64,000 bases of DNA from QANA01 sp963665505 (GTDB lineage Bacteria; Bacillota; Clostridia; Christensenellales; Christensenellaceae), in contig OY762275.1 of NCBI GenBank assembly GCA_963665505.1, forward strand, positions 1,116,001 to 1,180,000, given 5' to 3'. The notes beneath the pieces were generated by a model that saw only the letters and a program-made list of their open reading frames with translations, did not search any database and had not been told where the DNA came from. Positions 16,456-25,289 of the stretch are shown here, one piece after another. Position 1 is the first letter of the stretch. Each line of letters starts with the position of its first letter. Position numbers and translations under genes: made by a program.

Positions 16456-17590
16456 CCCTAAAAAAACTGTCTGCCTGATCCTTGCCGTTGCCGTTGTTTT
16501 TTGCCTGATGCCGGTGGAAGCCGGGGCTTCCCCGGATATCAGCGCCAAAGCCTGTGCGTTGATAGAAGCCTCTACTAAGAGGATTCTTCTTTCCTATAAT
16601 GGGGAAATACGGCTGCCCATGGCCAGTACGACCAAGATCATGACCTGTATTCTGGCGATTGAGAACGGAGATATGAACGCCGTTGTGGAGGTGGATGACC
16701 AGGCGGTCGGCGTAGAAGGTTCTTCGATGTATCTGCAAAAAGGGGAGAGTCTTACCCTGCGGGAATTGCTGTACGGGCTTATGCTCTGTTCGGGCAACGA
16801 CGCCGCCGTCGCCGTTGCGGTCTATATCGGGGGCAGCGTGGAGAAGTTTGCAGAGATGATGAACGCGAAGGCAAGGAGCATCGGGGCGGCCGATACCAAC
16901 TTTGTCACCCCCAACGGACTGCCCAATGACAACCACTATACGACGGCCATAGATCTGGCGCTGATCTCGGCATACGCGATGCAGAACCAGACGTTTAGAG
17001 AGATCGTTTCCACCGCTTCGATGGACCTGTCGGCGGATGAAGATTCGCCCGCCCGGTATCTTCGGAGCAAAAACAAGATCCTCTACCAGTATGAAGGCGG
17101 CAATGGCATCAAGACCGGCTATACCGATGCCGCGGGCAAATGCCTTTCGGCGGCGGCCTATCAGGAAGATATGCAGCTCATCGCGGTCGTGCTGAACGAT
17201 TACGATATGTTTGCGGACTGTCAGGAACTGCTGGATTACGGTTTTCAGAATTACGATATGCTGCAGGTCGTATCCGCAGGGGAAAAACTCGGGGAAGTAA
17301 AAGTCGAAGAAGGCGTTGCCAAGGGTGTGGAAACGGTGGTCGGGGACGATATTATCTTGCCTTTGCGCGCGGAAGAGTATACTATAATAGAGAAGAAAAT
17401 AAACTTGCTGGAAAGCGTACGGGCCCCTGTTACCGCGGGTATGACGGTCGGGCGTCTGGAGCTTTGGCTGGACGGGACCCTCTATGCCGTAAGCGACATT
17501 TTGACAGTCTCCGGCGTGTCGGAGAACACGTACGAGTTTAACCTCTTTAAAATACTGGATGATTGGCTCGGCCTGGCCGAGCGGAGGTGA
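16436..17590 (+). CDS. D-alanyl-D-alanine carboxypeptidase (DacF/DacB type)
   Basis: A secreted, membrane-attached class C low-molecular-weight penicillin-binding protein that trims the terminal D-Ala of wall peptides. Counting from GTG 16436: signal peptide about 1-30, SxxK motif STTK with Ser64 nucleophile, SGN at Ser119, KTG at 226-228, and a C-terminal beta-domain (about 275-370) with an amphipathic tail for membrane binding. GTG 16436 is 9 bp from AGGAGG; an alternative GTG at 16430 is only 3 bp away. The upstream gerW and downstream pseudouridine synthase genes overlap or abut it. The sporulation context favours a cortex role (DacF-like). Confidence 0.94.
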   Translation: MRGKASNPKKTVCLILAVAVVFCLMPVEAGASPDISAKACALIEASTKRILLSYNGEIRLPMASTTKIMTCILAIENGDMNAVVEVDDQAVGVEGSSMYLQKGESLTLRELLYGLMLCSGNDAAVAVAVYIGGSVEKFAEMMNAKARSIGAADTNFVTPNGLPNDNHYTTAIDLALISAYAMQNQTFREIVSTASMDLSADEDSPARYLRSKNKILYQYEGGNGIKTGYTDAAGKCLSAAAYQEDMQLIAVVLNDYDMFADCQELLDYGFQNYDMLQVVSAGEKLGEVKVEEGVAKGVETVVGDDIILPLRAEEYTIIEKKINLLESVRAPVTAGMTVGRLELWLDGTLYAVSDILTVSGVSENTYEFNLFKILDDWLGLAERR

Positions 17591-17591
17591 A

Positions 17592-18299
17592 ATGCGCATC
17601 GCAAAATACATGGCGGCCGCTGGCGTGGCTTCCCGCCGGAAGTCGGAAGAACTGATACGGCAGGGAAAGGTCAAAGTAAACGGGGCATTCATTTATCAGC
17701 CGGCCACCCTGGTGGACCCCGAGAAAGACGAAGTCTATGTCTCCGGCAGCAGGATAAGCATCCCGGCGGAAAAAATTTATATCATGTTTAATAAACCGGT
17801 CGGCTGTGTGGCTACCTGTGCGGACGAAAAAGGCAGGCGCACGGTCCTGGACTATATCAAAGGCATTGATGCGCGGATTTATCCGGTCGGGCGCCTGGAT
17901 TTTACGACCGAAGGGTTGCTGTTGCTCACCAACGACGGGGAACTCACCAATATACTGACACATCCGCGGCATGCGGTTTCCAAACGGTATCTTGCGGTGG
18001 TGGATAGCCTGGTGACCCGGGAAGAGGCCGATGCGCTGGAAAAAGGCGTATTTCTCGACGGCAGCAAGACTGCGCCCGCCAAGATTAAAATACTGCGTGC
18101 CGCCCCCGACCGCACCGAGATGACGATCATCCTGCGCGAGGGAAAAAACAGAGAAGTGCGCCGGATGTTTGAGACGATCGGCAAACAGGTCGTTTTTTTG
18201 AAACGGATCAGCGTAGGGGATTTGAATCTTGGCCCCTTGAAAAAAGGAAAATTCCGTTTTCTGGAAAAGAGCGAAATAGAATATCTGAAAAATCTGTGA
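17592..18299 (+). CDS. RsuA/RluB-family rRNA pseudouridine synthase
   Basis: A 235-residue protein that isomerises uridine in rRNA. An N-terminal S4 RNA-binding domain (MRIAKYMAAAGVASRRKSEELI) precedes the catalytic domain with the Asp-containing motif GRLDFTTEGLLLLTNDG and the GKNREVRRMF block. Start ATG 17592 is 1 bp past the dacF stop and has GCGGAGGTGA in front. RluB (23S U2605) is the most likely assignment from Bacillus synteny, but RsuA-like activity cannot be excluded from sequence alone. Confidence 0.93.
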   Translation: MRIAKYMAAAGVASRRKSEELIRQGKVKVNGAFIYQPATLVDPEKDEVYVSGSRISIPAEKIYIMFNKPVGCVATCADEKGRRTVLDYIKGIDARIYPVGRLDFTTEGLLLLTNDGELTNILTHPRHAVSKRYLAVVDSLVTREEADALEKGVFLDGSKTAPAKIKILRAAPDRTEMTIILREGKNREVRRMFETIGKQVVFLKRISVGDLNLGPLKKGKFRFLEKSEIEYLKNL

Positions 18300-18474
18300 A
18301 CACGGAAAGAAGAAACTGTATAAGAATGGCATTTTACGTTGGAAATGTGAAAAGTGGAAAAAATAAATAGAAAAAATAAGCAGGAAATAGGCAGTTTGTG
18401 TAGAAATACGAAATTGGCCTATTTTTTGGTTTTAGGATTTAAGATATATACGGAAGATTTAGGAGGAATCATTG

Positions 18475-19884
18475 ATGAGTGAAAAAACTCAAACTATCGC
18501 ACCAAAATCCGACAGATTCCATGTGCGGGCACGCATCCAGGCCATTTTGGATGCGGAGAGTTTCATTGAAACAGATAAATATCTGGAACGCTCCAATGCC
18601 GTGCTTGGGTATCCGGATGTCACCATTCCCGGCGAAGGCGTAGTAACCGGATGGGGGACGGTAGAGGGCCGTGCAATCTGTATCGCAGCCGAAGATTTTG
18701 CATCATTGGACGGCTCTTTTAGTGCCGCCCATGCGAACAAGATCGCGAGCGTGATCGATATGGCCGCCAAGTCCGGCCGGCCGGTGGTCTTGCTCTGGGA
18801 TTCACAGGGCGCACGCCTGCAGGAAGGCGCCGCGGTATTGAACGCGTATGCCATGCTGATGAAAAAGCTTACGGATGTTTCGGGCGTGGTTCCGACCATA
18901 TCGGTGGCGACGGGCGGGATGTTTGGTTCGGCGGCTTTTTTTGCGAGCCTTGCGGATTTCACCATAGTGGTGGAAAATTTGTCTTCTGTGGGCATTAAGG
19001 GCCCTACCGTAGTCGCCGCTTCTCTGGGCATAGATGCCGACGAGGAGAAAACAAACGGCGCGGCAGTACAGGCCGCGGCCGGGAATGCCCATTTTCTATG
19101 TAAAAACGAACAGGAAGCCTATGCGGTCGTCAAACGGTTGCTGGGTTGTCTTCCCTCCAATAACCTGGAAGAAGCACCTTTTACCATAAACGAGGACCCG
19201 TTGGACAGAAAAGTCGCGGCGGCCTCCGGTGATATGCGGGCACTGATCGGCGAAATCGCCGACAATAAGGAATTTTTCGAAGTCCAGGCCGGGTTTGGCA
19301 AAGAAATACTCACCGGTTTCGCAGCAATCGGCGGGGTTTCCGTCGGGGTTGTGGCAAATGCCGGGGGGTGTTATCTGGAACCGGACGCATGCGAAAAGGC
19401 GGCAAGGTTTGTACGCCTGCTGGATGCCTATCATATCCCGATCATGACCTTCGTGGACAACCTCGGTGCGAAAGTGTCTATGGAGCAGAGCGTTTTCCTG
19501 CGCGCGCTGGCCAAACTTGCCTACGCGTATGCCGAAGCGGGGACGCCTATGGTGAGCCTGATCGCGGGCAAAGCGATCGGCGAAGGGTATAGCGTGATGT
19601 CCAACAAAGGCAACGGTGCCGACGTGGTCTATGCGTTGCAGGGGGCCGAGATAGGCTGCCTGAACGCAGAAGCGGGCAGCATTATCCTCTATGGAGGCAG
19701 CAAGACCTCCGCAGACGAATATAAAGAGAATTTTTTAAGCCCGCTCTCCGCCGCCCGGCAAGGCGTGGTGGACGACGTGATCCGCCCGGAAGATACGCGC
19801 TTCCTGCTCATAAAAGCCGTGCAGGCGGCACTTGATAAACGGGAAGGCAAATTGCAAAAGAAACACGGCGTCATGCCGTTGTAA
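18475..19884 (+). CDS. Biotin-dependent acyl-CoA carboxyltransferase (transcarboxylase 12S / MmdA-like)
   Basis: The 469-residue protein has two crotonase-fold carboxyltransferase halves. GGMFGSAAFFASLADF in the N-half and VVANAGGCYLEPDACEKAARFVRLLDAY plus KLAYAYAEAGTPMVSLI in the C-half fit the acyl-CoA carboxyltransferase family, which moves CO2 between carboxybiotin and an acyl-CoA. It is shorter than usual (family about 510-525) and lacks the standard PGxxQE block of MmdA/PccB, showing TFVDNLGAKVSMEQ instead, so the acyl-CoA substrate cannot be named. ATG 18475 follows AGGAGGA. It leads a cluster with OadG-like, biotin-carrier and 5S-like genes. Confidence 0.88.
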   Translation: MSEKTQTIAPKSDRFHVRARIQAILDAESFIETDKYLERSNAVLGYPDVTIPGEGVVTGWGTVEGRAICIAAEDFASLDGSFSAAHANKIASVIDMAAKSGRPVVLLWDSQGARLQEGAAVLNAYAMLMKKLTDVSGVVPTISVATGGMFGSAAFFASLADFTIVVENLSSVGIKGPTVVAASLGIDADEEKTNGAAVQAAAGNAHFLCKNEQEAYAVVKRLLGCLPSNNLEEAPFTINEDPLDRKVAAASGDMRALIGEIADNKEFFEVQAGFGKEILTGFAAIGGVSVGVVANAGGCYLEPDACEKAARFVRLLDAYHIPIMTFVDNLGAKVSMEQSVFLRALAKLAYAYAEAGTPMVSLIAGKAIGEGYSVMSNKGNGADVVYALQGAEIGCLNAEAGSIILYGGSKTSADEYKENFLSPLSAARQGVVDDVIRPEDTRFLLIKAVQAALDKREGKLQKKHGVMPL

Positions 19885-19897
19885 TGGGGGGATACAG

Positions 19898-20233
19898 ATG
19901 AATTTATTTGGCTTGTATTTTTCACCCGCCGAGTCGGTCCTGCTCTTCCTGTTTTTGCTCGTGGTATTGCTTTGTATCCTGATCCTGAAAAAACTTTCCG
20001 TCTTAAAAACGGAAGAGGAGGTCCTTCCCGTACGGCAGGCAGTCCCCGCCGTATCTGCGAAGGGAGAGGTGGAAGGCGAGATCGTCGCGGTGTTGACGGC
20101 GGCTGTTGCCATGATGATGGGCAAAGACGCCAAAGATATCAGGCTCTCTTCCGTGAGACGGGTGCAGGGAAAAACCGGCCGTTCGGCGTGGGCGCAGGCC
20201 GGCAGGATGGAACAATTGATAAAATATATCTGA
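19898..20233 (+). CDS. OadG-like small membrane subunit
   Basis: A 111-residue protein with one N-terminal membrane helix (about 13-32) and a cytosolic tail with EIVAVLTAAVAMMMG and a closing SVRRV...W...GR pattern. This is the layout of the gamma/delta subunit (OadG) of sodium-pumping oxaloacetate or acyl-CoA decarboxylases, where it assembles the alpha subunit onto the membrane beta subunit. No beta subunit gene is present here. ATG 19898 follows GGGGGGA, 13 bp after the upstream stop. Confidence 0.8.
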   Translation: MNLFGLYFSPAESVLLFLFLLVVLLCILILKKLSVLKTEEEVLPVRQAVPAVSAKGEVEGEIVAVLTAAVAMMMGKDAKDIRLSSVRRVQGKTGRSAWAQAGRMEQLIKYI

Positions 20234-20264
20234 TCATATATGCAAATTATTTTGGAGGATTCAA

Positions 20265-20642
20265 ATGCGTAGATTTTTGATAAATGTAAATGGCAAATCG
20301 TACGATGTCGCCGTAGAAGAAGTAAATGCGTCTGCCCAACAGCAGACGATGGCACCGGCAGCGCCGGCGCCCGCAGCACAGGCTGAGGCCCCCGCCGCCC
20401 CCGTACAGGCGTCGACCGTGGTCCCCGAGGGGACAAAGATCGAAGCACCCATGCCCGGCAATATCATCGAGATCAAAGTCGCCGTGGGGGACGAAGTTAA
20501 GGAAGGCGACGTCGTTATGATCATGGAAGCCATGAAGCTGGAGAACGAACTGCTGGCGCCGTGTTCCGGGAAGATATTGTCCATCAATACCACCAAGGGT
20601 TCCGTTGTGAACACCGGAGACACGCTGGGAGTCGTCGGTTGA
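20265..20642 (+). CDS. Biotin carboxyl carrier protein (1.3S / acyl-CoA decarboxylase gamma type)
   Basis: A 125-residue carrier. A short N-terminal domain (1-20) leads into an Ala/Pro/Gln linker (about 22-52) and a biotinyl domain (about 55-125) with the canonical EAMKLE motif; Lys91 is the biotinylation site. It ferries carboxyl groups between the two carboxyltransferase subunits encoded on either side. The start follows TGGAGG. The domain pattern is that of the Propionibacterium transcarboxylase 1.3S subunit and of MmdC. Confidence 0.95.
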   Translation: MRRFLINVNGKSYDVAVEEVNASAQQQTMAPAAPAPAAQAEAPAAPVQASTVVPEGTKIEAPMPGNIIEIKVAVGDEVKEGDVVMIMEAMKLENELLAPCSGKILSINTTKGSVVNTGDTLGVVG

Positions 20643-20706
20643 TGCCGTTGGGTACGCTGCGACTTGCCGGCAGATGTCCGGCCGGCGATTAGGAGGAACA
20701 CGATAT

Positions 20707-22104
20707 ATGGGAAAAGTAAATATAACAGATACGATTTTGCGGGATGCCCACCAATCCCAGGCGGCGACCCGTATGAAAACGGAAGAAATGCTCAAGCCGG
20801 CCGCTTTGTTGGATAAAGCCGGATACTGGTCCCTGGAATGCTGGGGAGGCGCCACGTTCGACGCTTCTATGCGGTTTTTGCATGAGGACCCATGGGAGCG
20901 GCTCCGTAAGCTCCGGGTCACTATTCCCCATACGAAACTGCAGATGCTGCTGCGCGGGCAAAACCTGCTCGGGTATAAACACTATGCAGACGACGTGGTG
21001 GATTTTTTCGTAAAAAAGACAGTGGAAAACGGGATCGATATCATCCGTATTTTCGATGCGCTGAATGACATCCGCAACATGAAGGCTGCGATGGACGCCT
21101 CCAAAAAGTATGGCGCCTGGACCGAAGCGGCTATCTGCTATACGGTGAGCCCCGTGCATAACCAGCAGTATTTTGTAGACCTTGGGCTGGCGCTGCAGAA
21201 ACAGGGCGCCGATTCCATCTGCATCAAGGATATGGCAAACCTGCTGCTGCCGTACGAAGCTTATAAACTGGTCAAGCGCATGAAGGAAAAGATCACCGTG
21301 CCCATCCACATCCATACGCATAACAAGAGCGGTACGGGCGATATGATTTACCTGAAGTCGATAGAAGCCGGTGCGGATATCGTGGACTGCGCGCTTTCGC
21401 CGTTTGCCAACGGGACGTCGCAGCCCTGTACGGAATCGCTGGTCGCGACCCTTATGGGCACGGAGTACGATACGGGCATAGATCTTGGCATATTGACAGA
21501 GGCTGCCAAGCTCTTATATCCGGTGGCGGACCGGCTCCGCAAGGAAGGCTATCTGGACCCCAAAGTGCTGGGCGTGGATATCAACACCTTGCTTTACCAG
21601 GTGCCCGGCGGCATGCTTTCCAACCTGATCAGCCAACTGAAAAACGCGAATGCTTCGGATAAATTGACGGCGGTGCTGGAAGAAGTCCCGCGGGTAAGGG
21701 AAGAATTCGGGTATCCGCCGCTCGTGACGCCCACCAGCCAGATCGTGGGCACGCAGGCCGTGCTCAACGTCCTGACGGGCGAACGCTACAAGATGGTCAC
21801 GAAAGAATCCAAGGCCTTGCTGGAAGGCCAATACGGCAAACTTCCGGGCGAAGTCGACCCGGACGTCCGCAAGAAATGCATCGGCGATGCAAAGGTTATT
21901 ACCGGCCGTCCGGCGGATGATATCGCCCCCGAGCTGGAGCAGTACAGGGAACTTCTAAAAGGCAAGGTTGAACAGGAAGAAGATATCCTTACGTATGCGA
22001 TGTTCCCGCAGGCCGCCCCGAACTTTTTTGCCTACCGGCAGGCGCACCTGTATCAGGTCGATCCGTTGAAGCTGGACACAAAGAATCTGGTGCATCCCGT
22101 TTGA
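20707..22104 (+). CDS. Oxaloacetate/pyruvate carboxyltransferase subunit (5S / OadA / PycB-like) without biotin domain
   Basis: This 465-residue TIM-barrel protein transfers CO2 between carboxybiotin and pyruvate/oxaloacetate. Seen: TDTILRDAHQS at the N-terminus (metal ligand Asp), ATRMKTEEM, CIKDMANLL with the lysine that is carbamylated in the family, and HIHTHNKSGTG with the two metal-binding His, followed by FANGTSQP. It ends at about the length of the transcarboxylase 5S subunit, with no attached biotinyl domain; the carrier is the separate upstream gene. ATG 20707 has AGGAGGA in front; an earlier in-frame ATG (20674) has no ribosome site. Confidence 0.94.
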   Translation: MGKVNITDTILRDAHQSQAATRMKTEEMLKPAALLDKAGYWSLECWGGATFDASMRFLHEDPWERLRKLRVTIPHTKLQMLLRGQNLLGYKHYADDVVDFFVKKTVENGIDIIRIFDALNDIRNMKAAMDASKKYGAWTEAAICYTVSPVHNQQYFVDLGLALQKQGADSICIKDMANLLLPYEAYKLVKRMKEKITVPIHIHTHNKSGTGDMIYLKSIEAGADIVDCALSPFANGTSQPCTESLVATLMGTEYDTGIDLGILTEAAKLLYPVADRLRKEGYLDPKVLGVDINTLLYQVPGGMLSNLISQLKNANASDKLTAVLEEVPRVREEFGYPPLVTPTSQIVGTQAVLNVLTGERYKMVTKESKALLEGQYGKLPGEVDPDVRKKCIGDAKVITGRPADDIAPELEQYRELLKGKVEQEEDILTYAMFPQAAPNFFAYRQAHLYQVDPLKLDTKNLVHPV

Positions 22105-22147
22105 TGTCCGGATGCCCCGGAAAAAAAGAAAAACATCAGGAGGAGAT

Positions 22148-22921
22148 ATGAAGATACTGCTCGTGAACGATGACGGCATCCATGGCGTCGGCTTGCTGGC
22201 GCTTGTAAAAGAACTTTACGGCAAACACGAACTCTTTGTCGTTGCACCCAAGGTGGAATGCAGCGGGAATTCCCACGCGCTTGTTTTCAACCGCCCGATC
22301 GCAGTCACCAAGACAACGATCCCTGGATATGAAGATATACCTGCCTATTATGTGGACGGCACGCCGGCCGATTGCGCCAGGCTCGCATACAAAGTCCTGT
22401 TGAAAGAGAAGCCGGATATTGTGCTTTCGGGCATCAACCGCGGACCAAACCTGGGCGTGAATATCCTTTGGTCGGGGACGCTTTCCGCGGCAGTCCAGGC
22501 GACATTGCACGGCGCCCGGGCGCTTGCGTTCAGCCATGTCTGTTTTAATAATGAGATGGAAGGGTTCGAAAAAGCCGCTGTGTTCGCACGCCGAATGGCG
22601 GAGATGGTGGACAGGTACGATTTCCCGATAGGTACGGTCCTGAATGTCAATTTCCCCAATCTGAACGAGGTGGACCCGAAAAAGGTCGTGGTAACCAAGA
22701 TGAGCAATACCAACTGGTTCGGCGGGTATACGCTGGTCAATGTGGTGGACGAGAACACATCCGAATACAGGGTCCAGGGAGATTATCAGGCAGATGACGG
22801 TCCGGGCGACGACACGTATGAGATCCGGCAGGGCAACATATCCATCACGCCCATTTGGTACCAGTATACCGATATCCCTACGCTGGAAAAGATCAAATAT
22901 CTGGAAGATATGCGGGTATAG
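22148..22921 (+). CDS. surE: 5'/3'-nucleotidase SurE
   Basis: SurE is a metal-dependent nucleotide phosphatase. The 257-residue protein begins ILLVNDDGIHGVG (the Asp-Asp metal pair), then VVAPKVECSGNSHAL, GTPADCARLA and SGINRGPNLG, all active-site blocks. ATG 22148 is preceded by AGGAGGAG. It follows the carboxyltransferase cluster by 43 bp, probably as the last gene of that transcript, with a strong palindromic terminator after it. No mechanistic tie to the carboxyltransferases is evident. Confidence 0.95.
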   Translation: MKILLVNDDGIHGVGLLALVKELYGKHELFVVAPKVECSGNSHALVFNRPIAVTKTTIPGYEDIPAYYVDGTPADCARLAYKVLLKEKPDIVLSGINRGPNLGVNILWSGTLSAAVQATLHGARALAFSHVCFNNEMEGFEKAAVFARRMAEMVDRYDFPIGTVLNVNFPNLNEVDPKKVVVTKMSNTNWFGGYTLVNVVDENTSEYRVQGDYQADDGPGDDTYEIRQGNISITPIWYQYTDIPTLEKIKYLEDMRV

Positions 22922-22958
22922 TGGCGGCCGGTTCTGTATTTTCTGTTCGTTTTATGGT

Positions 22959-22990
22959 AAAATGAGACGGTACATGTACCGTCTCATTTT
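22959..22990. terminator. 32-bp perfect palindrome terminator after surE
   Basis: AAAATGAGACGGTACA/TGTACCGTCTCATTTT is perfectly self-complementary and followed by TTATCTATTTTTT. It ends the carboxyltransferase-surE transcript; the U-rich side favours the plus strand. Confidence 0.88.
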
Positions 22991-23035
22991 TATCTATTTT
23001 TTAGTATGTTCCAATAAAACAGACAGGTGTGGATT

Positions 23036-23926
23036 ATGGAAAAATTAAATTTGTTGGATGAGATCGAGAGCAGGCTTTCCTCTTTTAGCAAAGGACAAAA
23101 AGCCATCGCCGCGTATATTTGCGAGAATTATGACAAGGCGGCGTTCATGACGGCGGGCACACTGGGCAGGGAGGTGGGCGTAAGCGAATCCACGGTCGTG
23201 CGCTTTGCCTATGCATTGGGTTACGAAGGCTACCCCAAGCTGCAGAAACACCTGCAGGAGATCATTAAAAACAAACTGACGAACGTACAGCGCCTCAACC
23301 TGATGGAAGGATTATCGACCGAAGAGATCATCGACACCGTGCTGAAGATGGAAATCAACAACATGAAGGCTACCCGGCGCACACTGGATGTGGAAAAAGT
23401 CAAAACCGTTGTCAAATACATCGTCAATGCCAAAAAAATCTATGTCATCGGTTTTCGGAGCAGCGCGCCGCTTGTGCAATTTTTAGTGTATTATCTGAGT
23501 TTCATATTTGAAAACCCGAAATCCATCACGCTGGGGACGGTGGATGTATATTCGCAGCTCATCCACGCCGGCAAAGAGGACGTGGTGATCGGCCTTGGCT
23601 TCCCGCGGTATTCAAGCCAGACGGTAGAAGGCTTGCGTTTTGCCAAACAGCGCGGCGCCAAGATCATCTCGATCACCGACAATGTCCTCTCTCCGCTGTA
23701 TGAAGTGGCCGACGCCTGCATCCTCACCAAAAGCGAGATGAATTCTTTTGTGGATTCCCTGGTGGCGCCCTTGAGCATTATCAACGTGCTTATCATCATG
23801 ATCGGGCTGGAAAAAAAGGAATCCCTGCTGGAAAATTTCAATGTGATGGAAAAACTCTGGCGGGAGAAGAATATCTATGCGATGCGCAACTACAAAGATG
23901 CGGATACGCAGGGCGGCGAGGAGTGA
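23036..23926 (+). CDS. MurR/RpiR-family transcriptional regulator
   Basis: The 296-residue protein has an N-terminal RpiR helix-turn-helix (about 1-77; SKGQKAIAAYI, VGVSESTVVRFAYALGYEGYPKLQK) and a C-terminal SIS sugar-phosphate-binding domain (about 115-255; IYVIGFRSSAPL, GLGFPRYSSQTV). Members sense phosphosugars and usually control adjacent sugar genes, but none lies here. ATG 23036 is preferred; an in-frame GTG at 23027 overlaps the AGGTG ribosome site. The next gene starts 3 bp after its stop. Confidence 0.92.
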   Translation: MEKLNLLDEIESRLSSFSKGQKAIAAYICENYDKAAFMTAGTLGREVGVSESTVVRFAYALGYEGYPKLQKHLQEIIKNKLTNVQRLNLMEGLSTEEIIDTVLKMEINNMKATRRTLDVEKVKTVVKYIVNAKKIYVIGFRSSAPLVQFLVYYLSFIFENPKSITLGTVDVYSQLIHAGKEDVVIGLGFPRYSSQTVEGLRFAKQRGAKIISITDNVLSPLYEVADACILTKSEMNSFVDSLVAPLSIINVLIIMIGLEKKESLLENFNVMEKLWREKNIYAMRNYKDADTQGGEE

Positions 23927-23929
23927 GCA

Positions 23930-25159
23930 TTGAGAAAGACGGCAGTGATCGGCGGCGGGCCCGCCGGTATGATGGCCGCATTTGCCGCGGCGAAGACGGA
24001 CGCAGTCGATTTGTATGAGAAAAACGAAAAGCTGGGCAAAAAACTATACCTGACCGGCAAAGGCAGGTGCAATCTCAGCAATACGGCCGAGCGGGAAGAA
24101 TTCCTGCAAAACGTGATGCGCAATCCCCGGTTCCTCTACGGGGCATTCAGCCGCTTTTCCAATCGGGATCTGGTCGCCTTGCTGGAAACGCACGGCCTCC
24201 CGACGAAAGTGGAACGGGGCGGCCGCGTATTTCCTGTTTCAGATAAATCCAGCGACGTCATAAAAACACTTTCCGGCATGTTGGGTCAGGCAGGGGCAAG
24301 TGTTTTTTTGCATACGCATGTGGATGCAGTCCTTATAGAAAACGGCCGTGTGCTTGGTCTGCGCATGCAGGGGAAAACATATCCATATGATAAGGTCATA
24401 TTGGCCACCGGCGGCCTTTCCTACCCGGCGACGGGCAGCAACGGGGAAGGGTACGAAATGGCTAGGGCCGCCGGCCACACGATACGGCAGCCGCGCCCGT
24501 CCCTCATCCCGCTGGTGGCCCGCGATGCGGCGCTGTGCAGACGGCTTACGGGCATATCTCTACGAAACGTCACGCTTTCTTTTTATGAAAAGGGAAAAAA
24601 GCGGTATGAAGAACTGGGGGAAATGTTGTTTACGCATTTCGGGCTGTCGGGGCCGCTGGTACTTTCGGCCAGCGCGCATATAGAGGACTATGCGTTTTGT
24701 GACACGCTTGTCCTGCTCGATCTGAAACCCGGGCTGGACGCGCAGAAACTGGACAAACGGATGCTGCGCGATTTTTCGGAAAACAGCAACAAAGAACTGA
24801 AGAACGCACTCTTCAAGCTGTTCCCGCGGGCGCTGTGCCCGGAAGTGGTCCTGCAGGCCGGCCTGGACGGAGAAAAAGCCGTGCATGCGGTCACACGGGA
24901 AGAACGCAGGCGCCTGATCGCGGCGATAAAAGCCTTCCGCGTGCCGATAGAAGGGACCAGGTGCATCGACGAAGCGATCATCACAAGAGGAGGCGTCGAG
25001 GTGAAAGAAGTCGATCCCTCCACCATGCAGAGCAAACTTGTAAAAGGACTGTACTTTGCGGGCGAGATGCTCGACCTCGACGCCTGCACGGGCGGGTATA
25101 ACCTGCAGATCGCTTTTTCCACCGGATATCTGGCGGGCCTGGGGGTATGGATAGCGTAA
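23930..25159 (+). CDS. HI0933/BaiN-family FAD-dependent oxidoreductase
   Basis: A 409-residue flavoprotein with a Rossmann FAD loop VIGGGPAGMMAAF at the N-terminus, the family-typical GKGRCNLSN near residue 45, ILATGGLSYPATGSNGEGY mid-protein and CTGGYNLQIAFSTGYLAG at the C-terminus. BaiN of gut Clostridia belongs to this family, but most members have no known substrate, so no steroid activity should be assumed. TTG 23930 is preceded by GAGGAG, 3 bp after the RpiR gene, implying coupling. Confidence 0.9.
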   Translation: MRKTAVIGGGPAGMMAAFAAAKTDAVDLYEKNEKLGKKLYLTGKGRCNLSNTAEREEFLQNVMRNPRFLYGAFSRFSNRDLVALLETHGLPTKVERGGRVFPVSDKSSDVIKTLSGMLGQAGASVFLHTHVDAVLIENGRVLGLRMQGKTYPYDKVILATGGLSYPATGSNGEGYEMARAAGHTIRQPRPSLIPLVARDAALCRRLTGISLRNVTLSFYEKGKKRYEELGEMLFTHFGLSGPLVLSASAHIEDYAFCDTLVLLDLKPGLDAQKLDKRMLRDFSENSNKELKNALFKLFPRALCPEVVLQAGLDGEKAVHAVTREERRRLIAAIKAFRVPIEGTRCIDEAIITRGGVEVKEVDPSTMQSKLVKGLYFAGEMLDLDACTGGYNLQIAFSTGYLAGLGVWIA

Positions 25160-25166
25160 AGGCGGA

Positions 25167-25195
25167 TTGACAACCACTACCAAAAGTATTAAACT
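25167..25195 (+). promoter_or_regulatory. Putative sigma-A promoter of rny
   Basis: A perfect TTGACA (25167-25172) and TAAACT (25190-25195) are spaced by 17 bp, about 95 bp before the rny start. Confidence 0.6.
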
Positions 25196-25289
25196 GAATA
25201 GTGAAAACATGAACAAATTTTACCTGATTTGAAAATGTAAATAGAAATCAAGGCCCGGTATCCGGGCTAAAGGAGGTGCGGGAGTTTTA

